Shown here: one piece after another, positions 1 through 13,729 of the stretch | Numbering within the stretch: position 1 is the first letter of the stretch | How the letters are laid out: every line of letters begins with the position of its first letter | Source of the DNA: Paralichthys olivaceus | Taxonomy: Eukaryota > Chordata > Actinopteri > Pleuronectiformes > Paralichthyidae | DNA length: 64,000 nucleotides | Direction of reading: 5' to 3' | Assembly: GCF_024713975.1 (NCBI RefSeq) | Contig: NC_091100.1 | Span: forward strand, 13,546,001 to 13,610,000 | Position numbers and translations under genes: made by a program | Notes under the pieces: generated by a model | Databases searched by the model: none | What the model was told of the DNA's origin: nothing | Seen by the model: the letters and a program-made list of their open reading frames with translations, nothing else

Positions 1-3000
1 CTTTTTTTTTTAGATTTGGTGGTTTCACCATTTCCGAAGGTCGTAGAAGCTCGGGGATGGTCCCAATGGATCGGGCTTAGCCACATTAGTGGAGATGGAA
101 CCAACTTCCAAGTCTCTATGACCTTCAGAAAAAAAGTTATTGAAAAATATCTTGAACTCCTATAGGTTTTCATTCCTAACCCTAACCCTAATCACAACCC
201 AAAAATGTAACACTAATCACAACCCTAACACTAACCCTTCCAATGGTCGTAGAAGCTTGGGGGTGGTACCAATGGATCGGGCATAGCCACATTAGTGGAG
301 ATGGAACCAACTTCCAAGTCTCTATGACCTTCAGAAAAAAAGTTATTGGAGAATATCTTGACCTCCAATGGGTACTCCTCCCTAACCCTAACCCTAATGG
401 CAACCCTAACCCTAACCCTAATGGCAACCCTAACCCTAACCCTAATCACAACCCTAACCCTAATGGCAACCCTAACCCATATTCACCTTAGAGTGAATAA
501 CTCTGCGCTGCTTGCTCGAAACATGCTGAAATTCTGTGTGGTTGTGTGACACGCTACCCTTTACTAATCATGAAATGCCCAAATCTGTAGGACTTTCAGA
601 AAAAAAGTTATTCAAAAATATCTCGTACTTTTTTTTTTAGATTTGGTGGTTTCACCATTTCCGAAGGTCGTAGAAGCTCGGGGGTGGTCCCAATGGATCG
701 GGCTTAGCCACATTAGTGGAGATGGAACCAACTTCCAAGTCTCTATGACCTTCAGAAAAAAAGTTATTGAAGAATATCTTGAACTCCTATAGGTTTTCAT
801 TCCTAACCCTAACCCTAATCACAACCCAAAAATGTAACACTAATCACAACCCTAACACTAACCCTTCCAAAGGTTGTAGAAGCTTGGGGGTGGTACCAAT
901 GGATCGGGCATAGCCACATTAGTGGAGATGGAACCAACTTCCAAGTCTCTATGACCTACAGAAAGAAAGTTATTGGAGAATATCTTGACCTCCAATGGGT
1001 ACTCCTCCCTAACCCTAACCCTAATGGCAACCCTAACCCTAACCCTAATCACAACCCTAACCCTAATCACAACCCTAACCCTAATCACAACCCTAACCCT
1101 AATGGCAACCCTAACCCATATTCACTTTAGAGTGAATAACTCTGCGCTGCTTGCTCGAAACATGCTGAAATTCGGTGTGGTTGTGTGACACGCTACCCTT
1201 TACTAATCATGAAATGCCCAAATCTGTAGGACTTTCAGAAAAAAAGTTATTCAAAAATATCTCGTACTTTTTTTTTTAGATTTGGTGGTTTCACCATTTC
1301 CGAAGGTCGTAGAAGCTCGGGGATGGTCCCAATGGATCGGGCTTAGCCACATTAGTGGAGATGGAACCAACTTCCAAGTCTCTATGACCTTCAGAAAAAA
1401 AGTTATTGAAGAATATCTTGAACTCCTATAGGTTTTCATTCCTAACCCTAACCCTAATCACAACCCAAAAATGTAACACTAATCACAACCCTAACACTAA
1501 CCCTTCCAAAGGTTGTAGAAGCTTGGGGGTGGTACCAATGGATCGGGCATAGCCACATTAGTGGAGATGGAACCAACTTCCAAGTCTCTATGACCTTCAG
1601 AAAAAAAGTTATTGGAGAATATCTTGACCTCCAATGGGTACTCCTCCCTAACCCTAACCCTAATGGCAACCCTAACCCTAACCCTAATGGCAACCCTAAC
1701 CCTAACCCTAATCACAACCCTAACCCTAATGGCAACCCTAACCCATATTCACCTTAGAGTGAATAACTCTGCGCTGCTTGCTCGAAACATGCTGAAATTC
1801 GGTGTGGTTGTGTGACACGCTACCCTTTACTAATCATGAAATGCCCAAATCTGTAGGACTTTCAGAAAAAAAGTTATTCAAAAATATCTCGTACTTTTTT
1901 TTTTAGATTTGGTGGTTTCACCATTTCCGAAGGTCGTAGAAGCTCGGGGGTGGTCCCAATGGATCGGGCTTAGCCACATTAGTGGAGATGGAACCAACTT
2001 CCAAGTCTCTATGACCTTCAGAAAAAAAGTTATTGAAGAATATCTTGAACTCCTATAGGTTTTCATTCCTAACCCTAACCCTAATCACAACCCAAAAATG
2101 TAACACTAATCACAACCCTAACACTAACCCTTCCAAAGGTTGTAGAAGCTTGGGGGTGGTACCAATGGATCGGGCATAGCCACATTAGTGGAGATGGAAC
2201 CAACTTCCAAGTCTCTATGACCTACAGAAAGAAAGTTATTGGAGAATATCTTGACCTCCAATGGGTACTCCTCCCTAACCCTAACCCTAATGGCAACCCT
2301 AACCCTAACCCTAATCACAACCCTAACCCTAATGGCAACCCTAACCCATATTCACCTTAGAGTGAATAACTCTGCGCTGCTTGCTCGAAACATGCTGAAA
2401 TTCGGTGTGGTTGTGTGACACGCTACCCTTTACTAATCATGAAATGCCCAAATCTGTAGGACTTTCAGAAAAAAAGTTATTCAAAAATATCTCGTACTTT
2501 TTTTTTTAGATTTGGTGGTTTCACCATTTCCGAAGGTCGTAGAAGCTCGGGGATGGTCCCAATGGATCGGGCTTAGCCACATTAGTGGAGATGGAACCAA
2601 CTTCCAAGTCTCTATGACCTTCAGAAAAAAAGTTATTGAAGAATATCTTGAACTCCTATAGGTTTTCATTCCTAACCCTAACCCTAATCACAACCCAAAA
2701 ATGTAACACTAATCACAACCCTAACACTAACCCTTCCAAAGGTCGTAGAAGCATGGGGGTGGTACCAATGGATCGGGCATAGCCACATTAGTGGAGATGG
2801 AACCAACTTCCAAGTCTCTATGACCTACAGAAAAAAAGTTATTGGAGAATATCTTGACCTCCAATGGGTACTCCTCCCTAACCCTAACCCTAATGGCAAC
2901 CCTAACCCTAACCCTAATCACAACCCTAACCCTAACCCTAATCACAACCCTAACCCTAATGGCAACCCTAACCCATATTCACCTTAGAGTGAATAACTCT

Positions 3001-3107
3001 GCGCTGCTTGCTCGAAACATGCTGAAATTCGGTGTGGTTGTGTGACACGCTACCCTTTACTAATCATGAAATGCCCAAATCCGTAGGACTTTCAGAGTAA
3101 AAGTTAT

Positions 3108-3528
3108 TCAAAAATATCTCGTACTTTTTTTTTTAGATTTGGTGGTTTCACCATTTCCGAAGGTCATAGAAGCTTGGGGGTGGTACCAATGGATCGGGCA
3201 TAGCCACATTAGTGGAGATGGAACCAACTTCCAAGTCTCTATGACCTTCAGAAAAAAAGTTATTGGAGAATATCTTGACCTCCAATGGGTACTCCTCCCT
3301 AACCCTAACCCTAATGGCAACCCTAACCCTAACCCTAATCACAACCCTAACCCTAACCCTAATCACAACCCTAACCCTAATGGCAACCCTAACCCATATT
3401 CACCTTAGAGTGAATAACTCTGCGCTGCTTGCTCGAAACATGCTGAAATTCGGTGTGGTTGTGTGACACGCTACCCTTTACTAATCATGAAATGCCCAAA
3501 TCCGTAGGACTTTCAGAGAAAAAGTTAT
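3108..3528. repeat. 421-bp hybrid unit (A/B crossover)
   Basis: This unit begins like a normal unit, but directly after ccgaaggtc it switches to module B sequence (agcttgggggtggtacc). It therefore lacks module A and its hexamer run. The missing length, 206 bp relative to 627, equals the A-to-B module spacing. This is as expected from unequal crossover or slippage between the two modules. Confidence 0.85.
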
Positions 3529-5564
3529 TCAAAAATATCTCGTACTTTTTTTTTTAGATTTGGTGGTTTCACCATTTCCGAAGGTCGTAGAAGCTCGGGG
3601 ATGGTCCCAATGGATCGGGCTTAGCCACATTAGTGGAGATGGAACCAACTTCCAAGTCTCTATGACCTTCAGAAAAAAAGTTATTGAAGAATATCTTGAA
3701 CTCCTATAGGTTTTCATTCCTAACCCTAACCCTAATCACAACCCAAAAATGTAACACTAATCACAACCCTAACACTAACCCTTCCAAAGGTCGTAGAAGC
3801 TTGGGGGTGGTACCAATGGATCGGGCATAGTCACATTAGTGGAGATGGAACCAACTTCCAAGTCTCTATGACCTTCAGAAAAAAACTTATTGGAGAATAT
3901 CTTGACCTCCAATGGGTACTCCTCCCTAACCCTAACCCTAATGGCAACCCTAACCCTAACCCTAATCACAACCCTAACCCTAATGGCAACCCTAACCCAT
4001 ATTCACCTTAGAGTGAATAACTCTGCGCTGCTTGCTCGAAACATGCTGAAATTCGGTGTGGTTGTGTGACACGCTACCCTTTACTAATCATGAAATGCCC
4101 AAATCCGTAGGACTTTCAGAGAAAAAGTTATTCAAAAATATCTCGTACTTTTTTTTTTAGATTTGGTGGTTTCACCATTTCCGAAGGTCGTAGAAGCTCG
4201 GGGATGGTCCCAATGGATCGGGCTTAGCCACATTAGTGGAGATGGAACCAACTTCCAAGTCTCTATGACCTTCAGAAAAAAAGTTATTGAAGAATATCTT
4301 GAACTCCTATAGGTTTTCATTCCTAACCCTAACCCTAATCACAACCCAAAAATGTAACACTAATCACAACCCTAACACTAACCCTTCCAAAGGTCATAGA
4401 AGCTTGGGGGTGGTACCAATGGATCGGGCATAGCCACATTAGTGGAGATGGAACCAACTTCCAAGTCTCTATGACCTTCAGAAAAAAAGTTATTGGAGAA
4501 TATCTTGACCTCCAATGGGTACTCCTCCCTAACCCTAACCCTAATGGCAACCCTAACCCTAACCCTAATGGCAACCCTAACCTTAATGGCAACCCTAACC
4601 CATATTCACCTTAGAGTGAATCACTCTGTGCTGCTTGCTCGAAACATGCTTAAATTCGGTGTGGTTGTGTGACACGCTACCCTTTACTAATCATGAAATG
4701 CCCGAATCCGTAGGACTTTCAGAAAACAAGTTATTCAAAAATATCTCGTACTTTTTTTTTTAGATTTGGTGGTTTCACCATTTCTGAAGGTCGTAGAAGC
4801 TCGGGGATGGTCCCAATGGATCGGGCTTAGCCACATTAGTGGAGATGGAACCAACTTCCAAGTCTCTATGACCTTCAGAAAAAAAGTTATTGAAGAATAT
4901 CTTGAACTCCTATAGGTTTTCATTCCTAACCCTAACCCTAATCACAACCCAAAAATGTAACACTAATCACAACCCTAACACTAACCCTTCCAAAGGTCGT
5001 AGAAGCATGGGGGTGGTACCAATGGATCGGGCATAGCCACATTAGTGGAGATGGAACCAACTTCCAAGTCTCTATGACCTACAGAAAAAAAGTTATTGGA
5101 GAATATCTTGACCTCCAATGGGTACTCCTCCCTAACCCTAACCCTAATGGCAACCCTAAACCTAACCCTAATCACAACCCTAACCCTAACCCTAATCACA
5201 ACCCTAACCCTAATGGCAACCCTAACCCATATTCACCTTAGAGTGAATAACTCTGCGCTGCTTGCTCGAAACATGCTGAAATTCGGTGTGGTTGTGTGAC
5301 ACGCTACCCTTTACTAATCATGAAATGCCCAAATCCGTAGGACTTTCAGAAAAAAAGTTATTCAAAAATATCTCGTACTTTTTTTTTTAGATTTGGTGGT
5401 TTCACCATTTCTGAAGGTCGTAGAAGCTCGGGGATGGTCCCAATGGATCGGGCTTAGCCACATTAGTGGAGATGGAACCAACTTCCAAGTCTCTATGACC
5501 TTCAGAAAAAAAGTTATTGAAGAATATCTTGAACTCCTATAGGTTTTCATTCCTAACCCTAACC

Positions 5565-8500
5565 CTAATCACAACCCAAAAATGTAACACTAATCACAAC
5601 CCTAACACTAACCCTTCCAAAGGTCGTAGAAGCTTGGGGGTGGTACCAATGGATCGGGCATAGCCACATTAGTGGAGATGGAACCAACTTCCAAGTCTCT
5701 ATGACCTTCAGAAAAAAAGTTATTGGAGAATATCTTGACCTCCAATGGGTACTCCTCCCTAACCCTAACCCTAATGGCAACCCTAACCCTAACCCTAATC
5801 ACAACCCTAACCCTAACCCTAATCACAACCCTAACCCTAATGGCAACCCTAACCCATATTCACCTTAGAGTGAATAACTCTGCGCTGCTTGCTCGAAACA
5901 TGCTGAAATTCGGTGTGGTTGTGTGACACGCTACCCTTTACTAATCATGAAATGCCCAAATCCGTAGGACTTTCAGAGAAAAAGTTATTCAAAAATATCT
6001 CGTACTTTTTTTTTTAGATTTGGTGGTTTCACCATTTCCGAAGGTCGTAGAAGCTCGGGGATGGTCCCAATGGATCGGGCTTAGCCACATTAGTGGAGAT
6101 GGAACCAACTTCCAAGTCTCTATGACCTTCAGAAAAAAAGTTATTGAAGAATATCTTGAACTCCTATAGGTTTTCATTCCTAACCCTAACCCTAATCACA
6201 ACCCAAAAATGTAACACTAATCACAACCCTAACACTAACCCTTCCAAAGGTCGTAGAAGCTTGGGGGTGGTACCAATGGATCGGGCATAGTCACATTAGT
6301 GGAGATGGAACCAACTTCCAAGTCTCTATGACCTTCAGAAAAAAACTTATTGGAGAATATCTTGACCTCCAATGGGTACTCCTCCCTAACCCTAACCCTA
6401 ATGGCAACCCTAACCCTAACCCTAATCACAACCCTAACCCTAATGGCAACCCTAACCCATATTCACCTTAGAGTGAATAACTCTGCGCTGCTTGCTCGAA
6501 ACATGCTGAAATTCGGTGTGGTTGTGTGACACGCTACCCTTTACTAATCATGAAATGCCCAAATCCGTAGGACTTTCAGAGAAAAAGTTATTCAAAAATA
6601 TCTCGTACTTTTTTTTTTAGATTTGGTGGTTTCACCATTTCCGAAGGTCGTAGAAGCTCGGGGATGGTCCCAATGGATCGGGCTTAGCCACATTAGTGGA
6701 GATGGAACCAACTTCCAAGTCTCTATGACCTTCAGAAAAAAAGTTATTGAAGAATATCTTGAACTCCTATAGGTTTTCATTCCTAACCCTAACCCTAATC
6801 ACAACCCAAAAATGTAACACTAATCACAACCCTAACACTAACCCTTCCAAAGGTCATAGAAGCTTGGGGGTGGTACCAATGGATCGGGCATAGCCACATT
6901 AGTGGAGATGGAACCAACTTCCAAGTCTCTATGACCTTCAGAAAAAAAGTTATTGGAGAATATCTTGACCTCCAATGGGTACTCCTCCCTAACCCTAACC
7001 CTAATGGCAACCCTAACCCTAACCCTAATGGCAACCCTAACCTTAATGGCAACCCTAACCCATATTCACCTTAGAGTGAATCACTCTGTGCTGCTTGCTC
7101 GAAACATGCTTAAATTCGGTGTGGTTGTGTGACACGCTACCCTTTACTAATCATGAAATGCCCAAATCCGTAGGACTTTCAGAAAAAAAGTTATTCAAAA
7201 ATATCTCGTACTTTTTTTTTTAGATTTGGTGGTTTCACCATTTCTGAAGGTCGTAGAAGCTCGGGGATGGTCCCAATGGATCGGGCTTAGCCACATTAGT
7301 GGAGATGGAACCAACTTCCAAGTCTCTATGACCTTCAGAAAAAAAGTTATTGAAGAATATCTTGAACTCCTATAGGTTTTCATTCCTAACCCTAACCCTA
7401 ATCACAACCCAAAAATGTAACACTAATCACAACCCTAACACTAACCCTTCCAAAGGTCGTAGAAGCTTGGGGGTGGTACCAATGGATCGGGCATAGCCAC
7501 ATTAGTGGAGATGGAACCAACTTCCAAGTCTCTATGACCTTCAGAAAAAAAGTTATTGGAGAATATCTTGACCTCCAATGGGTACTCCTCCCTAACCCTA
7601 ACCCTAATGGCAACCCTAACCCTAACCCTAATCACAACCCTAACCCTAACCCTAATCACAACCCTAACCCTAATGGCAACCCTAACCCATATTCACCTTA
7701 GAGTGAATAACTCTGCGCTGCTTGCTCGAAACATGCTGAAATTCGGTGTGGTTGTGTGACACGCTACCCTTTACTAATCATGAAATGCCCAAATCCGTAG
7801 GACTTTCAGAGAAAAAGTTATTCAAAAATATCTCGTACTTTTTTTTTTAGATTTGGTGGTTTCACCATTTCCGAAGGTCGTAGAAGCTCGGGGATGGTCC
7901 CAATGGATCGGGCTTAGCCACATTAGTGGAGATGGAACCAACTTCCAAGTCTCTATGACCTTCAGAAAAAAAGTTATTGAAGAATATCTTGAACTCCTAT
8001 AGGTTTTCATTCCTAACCCTAACCCTAATCACAACCCAAAAATGTAACACTAATCACAACCCTAACACTAACCCTTCCAAAGGTCGTAGAAGCTTGGGGG
8101 TGGTACCAATGGATCGGGCATAGTCACATTAGTGGAGATGGAACCAACTTCCAAGTCTCTATGACCTTCAGAAAAAAACTTATTGGAGAATATCTTGACC
8201 TCCAATGGGTACTCCTCCCTAACCCTAACCCTAATGGCAACCCTAACCCTAACCCTAATCACAACCCTAACCCTAATGGCAACCCTAACCCATATTCACC
8301 TTAGAGTGAATAACTCTGCGCTGCTTGCTCGAAACATGCTGAAATTCGGTGTGGTTGTGTGACACGCTACCCTTTACTAATCATGAAATGCCCAAATCCG
8401 TAGGACTTTCAGAGAAAAAGTTATTCAAAAATATCTCGTACTTTTTTTTTTAGATTTGGTGGTTTCACCATTTCCGAAGGTCGTAGAAGCTCGGGGATGG

Positions 8501-9900
8501 TCCCAATGGATCGGGCTTAGCCACATTAGTGGAGATGGAACCAACTTCCAAGTCTCTATGACCTTCAGAAAAAAAGTTATTGAAGAATATCTTGAACTCC
8601 TATAGGTTTTCATTCCTAACCCTAACCCTAATCACAACCCAAAAATGTAACACTAATCACAACCCTAACACTAACCCTTCCAAAGGTCATAGAAGCTTGG
8701 GGGTGGTACCAATGGATCGGGCATAGCCACATTAGTGGAGATGGAACCAACTTCCAAGTCTCTATGACCTTCAGAAAAAAAGTTATTGGAGAATATCTTG
8801 ACCTCCAATGGGTACTCCTCCCTAACCCTAACCCTAATGGCAACCCTAACCCTAACCCTAATGGCAACCCTAACCTTAATGGCAACCCTAACCCATATTC
8901 ACCTTAGAGTGAATCACTCTGTGCTGCTTGCTCGAAACATGCTTAAATTCGGTGTGGTTGTGTGACACGCTACCCTTTACTAATCATGAAATGCCCAAAT
9001 CCGTAGGACTTTCAGAAAAAAAGTTATTCAAAAATATCTCGTACTTTTTTTTTTAGATTTGGTGGTTTCACCATTTCTGAAGGTCGTAGAAGCTCGGGGA
9101 TGGTCCCAATGGATCGGGCTTAGCCACATTAGTGGAGATGGAACCAACTTCCAAGTCTCTATGACCTTCAGAAAAAAAGTTATTGAAGAATATCTTGAAC
9201 TCCTATAGGTTTTCATTCCTAACCCTAACCCTAATCACAACCCAAAAATGTAACACTAATCACAACCCTAACACTAACCCTTCCAAAGGTCGTAGAAGCT
9301 TGGGGGTGGTACCAATGGATCGGGCATAGCCACATTAGTGGAGATGGAACCAACTTCCAAGTCTCTATGACCTTCAGAAAAAAAGTTATTGGAGAATATC
9401 TTGACCTCCAATGGGTACTCCTCCCTAACCCTAACCCTAATGGCAACCCTAACCCTAACCCTAATCACAACCCTAACCCTAACCCTAATCACAACCCTAA
9501 CCCTAATGGCAACCCTAACCCATATTCACCTTAGAGTGAATAACTCTGCGCTGCTTGCTCGAAACATGCTGAAATTCGGTGTGGTTGTGTGACACGCTAC
9601 CCTTTACTAATCATGAAATGCCCAAATCCGTAGGACTTTCAGAGAAAAAGTTATTCAAAAATATCTCGTACTTTTTTTTTTAGATTTGGTGGTTTCACCA
9701 TTTCCGAAGGTCGTAGAAGCTCGGGGATGGTCCCAATGGATCGGGCTTAGCCACATTAGTGGAGATGGAACCAACTTCCAAGTCTCTATGACCTTCAGAA
9801 AAAAAGTTATTGAAGAATATCTTGAACTCCTATAGGTTTTCATTCCTAACCCTAACCCTAATCACAACCCAAAAATGTAACACTAATCACAACCCTAACA
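5565..9900. repeat. 1,833-bp higher-order repeat inside the array
   Basis: Three consecutive units (603 + 603 + 627) repeat as a block. Diagnostic variants recur exactly 1,833 bp apart: module B copies at 5,608, 7,441 and 9,274; the variant tail carrying gaatcactctgtgctgc near 7,079 and 8,912; and the hexamer-rich variants at 6,795 and 8,628. Two full blocks and part of a third are visible. An earlier related block (near 3,775-4,600) is offset by 2,460 bp, which is 1,833 plus one extra 627-bp unit. Confidence 0.85.
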
Positions 9901-12108
9901 CTAACCCTTCCAAAGGTCGTAGAAGCTTGGGGGTGGTACCAATGGATCGGGCATAGTCACATTAGTGGAGATGGAACCAACTTCCAAGTCTCTATGACCT
10001 TCAGAAAAAAAGTTATTGGAGAATATCTTGACCTCCAATGGGTACTCCTCCCTAACCCTAACCCTAATGGCAACCCTAACCCTAATCACAACCCTAACCC
10101 TAATGGCAACCCTCACCCATATTCACCTTAGAGTGAATAACTCTGCGCTGCTTGCTCGAAACATGCTGAAATTCGGTGTGGTTGTGTGACACGCTACCCT
10201 TTACTAATCATGAAATGCCCAAATCCGTAGGACTTTCAGAAAAAAAGTTATTCAAAAATATCTCGTACTTTTTTTTTTAGATTTGGTGGTTTCACCATTT
10301 CCGAAGGTCGTAGAAGCTCGGGGATGGTCCCAATGGATCGGGCTTAGCCACATTAGTGGAGATGGAACCAACTTCCAAGTCTCTATGACCTTCAGAAAAA
10401 AAGTTATTGAAGAATATCTTGAACTCCTATAGGTTTTCATTCCTAACCCTAACCCTAATCACAACCCAAAAATGTAACACTAATCACAACCCTAACACTA
10501 ACCCTTCCAAAGGTCGTAGAAGCATGGGGGTGGTACCAATGGATCGGGCATAGCCACATTAGTGGAGATGGAACCAACTTCCAAGTCTCTATGACCTACA
10601 GAAAAAAAGTTATTGGAGAATATCTTGACCTCCAATGGGTACTCCTCCCTAACCCTAACCCTAATGGCAACCCTAACCCTAACCCTAATGGCAACCCTAA
10701 CCTTAATGGCAACCCTAACCCATATTCACCTTAGAGTGAATCACTCTGTGCTGCTTGCTCGAAACATGCTTAAATTCGGTGTGGTTGTGTGACACGCTAC
10801 CCTTTACTAATCATGAAATGCCCAAATCCGTAGGACTTTCAGAAAACAAGTTATTCAAAAATATCTCGTACTTTTTTTTTTAGATTTGGTGGTTTCACCA
10901 TTTCCGAAGGTCGTAGAAGCTCGGGGATGGTCCCAATGGATCGGGCTTAGCCACATTAGTGGAGATGGAACCAACTTCCAAGTCTCTATGACCTTCAGAA
11001 AAAAAGTTATTGAAGAATATCTTGAACTCCTATAGGTTTTCATTCCTAACCCTAACCCTAATCACAACCCAAAAATGTAACACTAATCACAACCCTAACA
11101 CTAACCCTTCCAAAGGTCGTAGAAGCTTGGGGGTGGTACCAATGGATCGGGCATAGCCACATTAGTGGAGATGGAACCAACTTCCAAGTCTCTATGACCT
11201 TCAGAAAAAAAGTTATTGGAGAATATCTTGACCTCCAATGGGTACTCCTCCCTAACCCTAACCCTAATGGCAACCCTAACCCTAACCCTAATCACAACCC
11301 TAACCCTAACCCTAATCACAACCCTAACCCTAATGGCAACCCTAACCCATATTCACCTTAGAGTGAATAACTCTGCGCTGCTTGCTCGAAACATGCTGAA
11401 ATTCGGTGTGGTTGTGTGACACGCTACCCTTTACTAATCATGAAATGCCCAAATCCGTAGGACTTTCAGAGAAAAAGTTATTCAAAAATATCTCGTACTT
11501 TTTTTTTTAGATTTGGTGGTTTCACCATTTCCGAAGGTCGTAGAAGCTCGGGGATGGTCCCAATGGATCGGGCTTAGCCACATTAGTGGAGATGGAACCA
11601 ACTTCCAAGTCTCTATGACCTTCAGAAAAAAAGTTATTGAAGAATATCTTGAACTCCTATAGGTTTTCATTCCTAACCCTAACCCTAATCACAACCCAAA
11701 AATGTAACACTAATCACAACCCTAACACTAACCCTTCCAAAGGTCGTAGAAGCTTGGGGGTGGTACCAATGGATCGGGCATAGTCACATTAGTGGAGATG
11801 GAACCAACTTCCAAGTCTCTATGACCTTCAGAAAAAAACTTATTGGAGAATATCTTGACCTCCAATGGGTACTCCTCCCTAACCCTAACCCTAATGGCAA
11901 CCCTAACCCTAACCCTAATCACAACCCTAACCCTAACCCTAATCACAACCCTAACCCTAATGGCAACCCTAACCCATATTCACCTTAGAGTGAATAACTC
12001 TGCGCTGCTTGCTCGAAACATGCTGAAATTCGGTGTGGTTGTGTGACACGCTACCCTTTACTAATCATGAAATGCCCAAATCCGTAGGACTTTCAGAGAA
12101 AAAGTTAT

Positions 12109-12523
12109 TCAAAAATATCTCGTACTTTTTTTTTTAGATTTGGTGGTTTCACCATTTCCGAAGGTCGTAGAAGCTCGGGGATGGTCCCAATGGATCGGGC
12201 TTAGCCACATTAGTGGAGATGGAACCAACTTCCAAGTCTCTATGACCTTCAGAAAAAAAGTTATTGGAGAATATCTTGACCTCCAATGGGTACTCCTCCC
12301 TAACCCTAACCCTAATGGCAACCCTAACCCTAACCCTAATGGCAACCCTAACCCTAATCACAACCCTAACCCTAATGGCAACCCTAACCCATATTCACCT
12401 TAGAGTGAATAACTCTGCGCTGCTTGCTCGAAACATGCTGAAATTCGGTGTGGTTGTGTGACACGCTACCCTTTACTAATCATGAAATGCCCAAATCCGT
12501 AGGACTTTCAGAAAAAAAGTTAT
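12109..12523. repeat. 415-bp hybrid unit with a different breakpoint
   Basis: This unit carries the diagnostic bases of module A (agctcggggatggtccc, gggcttagcc) through the shared middle, then becomes module B from ttattggagaatatcttgacctcc onward. It is again about 206 bp short. The switch point is about 100 bp further into the module than in the hybrid at 3,108, so it is a separate exchange event. Confidence 0.85.
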
Positions 12524-13729
12524 TCAAAAATATCTCGTACTTTTTTTTTTAGATTTGGTGGTTTCACCATTTCCGAAGGTCGTAGAAGCTCGGGGATGGT
12601 CCCAATGGATCGGGCTTAGCCACATTAGTGGAGATGGAACCAACTTCCAAGTCTCTATGACCTTCAGAAAAAAAGTTATTGAAGAATATCTTGAACTCCT
12701 ATAGGTTTTCATTCCTAACCCTAACCCTAATCACAACCCAAAAATGTAACACTAATCACAACCCTAACACTAACCCTTCCAAAGGTCGTAGAAGCTTGGG
12801 GGTGGTACCAATGGATCGGGCATAGCCACATTAGTGGAGATGGAACCAACTTCCAAGTCTCCATGACCTTCAGAAAAAAAGTTATTGGAGAATATCTTGA
12901 CCTCCAATGGGTACTCCTCCCTAACCCTAACCCTAATGGCAACCCTAACCCTAACCCTAATGGCAACCCTAACCCTAACCCTAATCACAACCCTAACCCT
13001 AATGGCAACCCTAACCCATATTCACCTTAGAGTGAATAACTCTGCGCTGCTTGCTCGAAACATGCTGAAATTCGGTGTGGTTGTGTGACACGCTACCCTT
13101 TACTAATCATGAAATGCCCAAATCCGTAGGACTTTCAGAGAAAAAGTTATTCAAAAATATCTCGTACTTTTTTTTTTAGATTTGGTGGTTTCACCATTTC
13201 CGAAGGTCGTAGAAGCTCGGGGATGGTCCCAATGGATCGGGCTTAGCCACATTAGTGGAGATGGAACCAACTTCCAAGTCTCTATGACCTTCAGAAAAAA
13301 AGTTATTGAAGAATATCTTGAACTCCTATAGGTTTTCATTCCTAACCCTAACCCTAATCACAACCCAAAAATGTAACACTAATCACAACCCTAACACTAA
13401 CCCTTCCAAAGGTCATAGAAGCTTGGGGGTGGTACCAATGGATCGGGCATAGCCACATTAGTGGAGATGGAACCAACTTCCAAGTCTCTATGACCTTCAG
13501 AAAAAAAGTTATTGGAGAATATCTTGACCTCCAATGGGTACTCCTCCCTAACCCTAACCCTAATGGCAACCCTAACCTTAATTGCAACCCTAACCCATAT
13601 TCACCTTAGAGTGAATCACTCTGTGCTGCTTGCTCGAAACATGCTTAAATTCGGTGTGGTTGTGTGACACGCTAACCTTTACTAATCATGAAATGCCCAA
13701 ATCCGTAGGACTTTCAGAAAACAAGTTAT

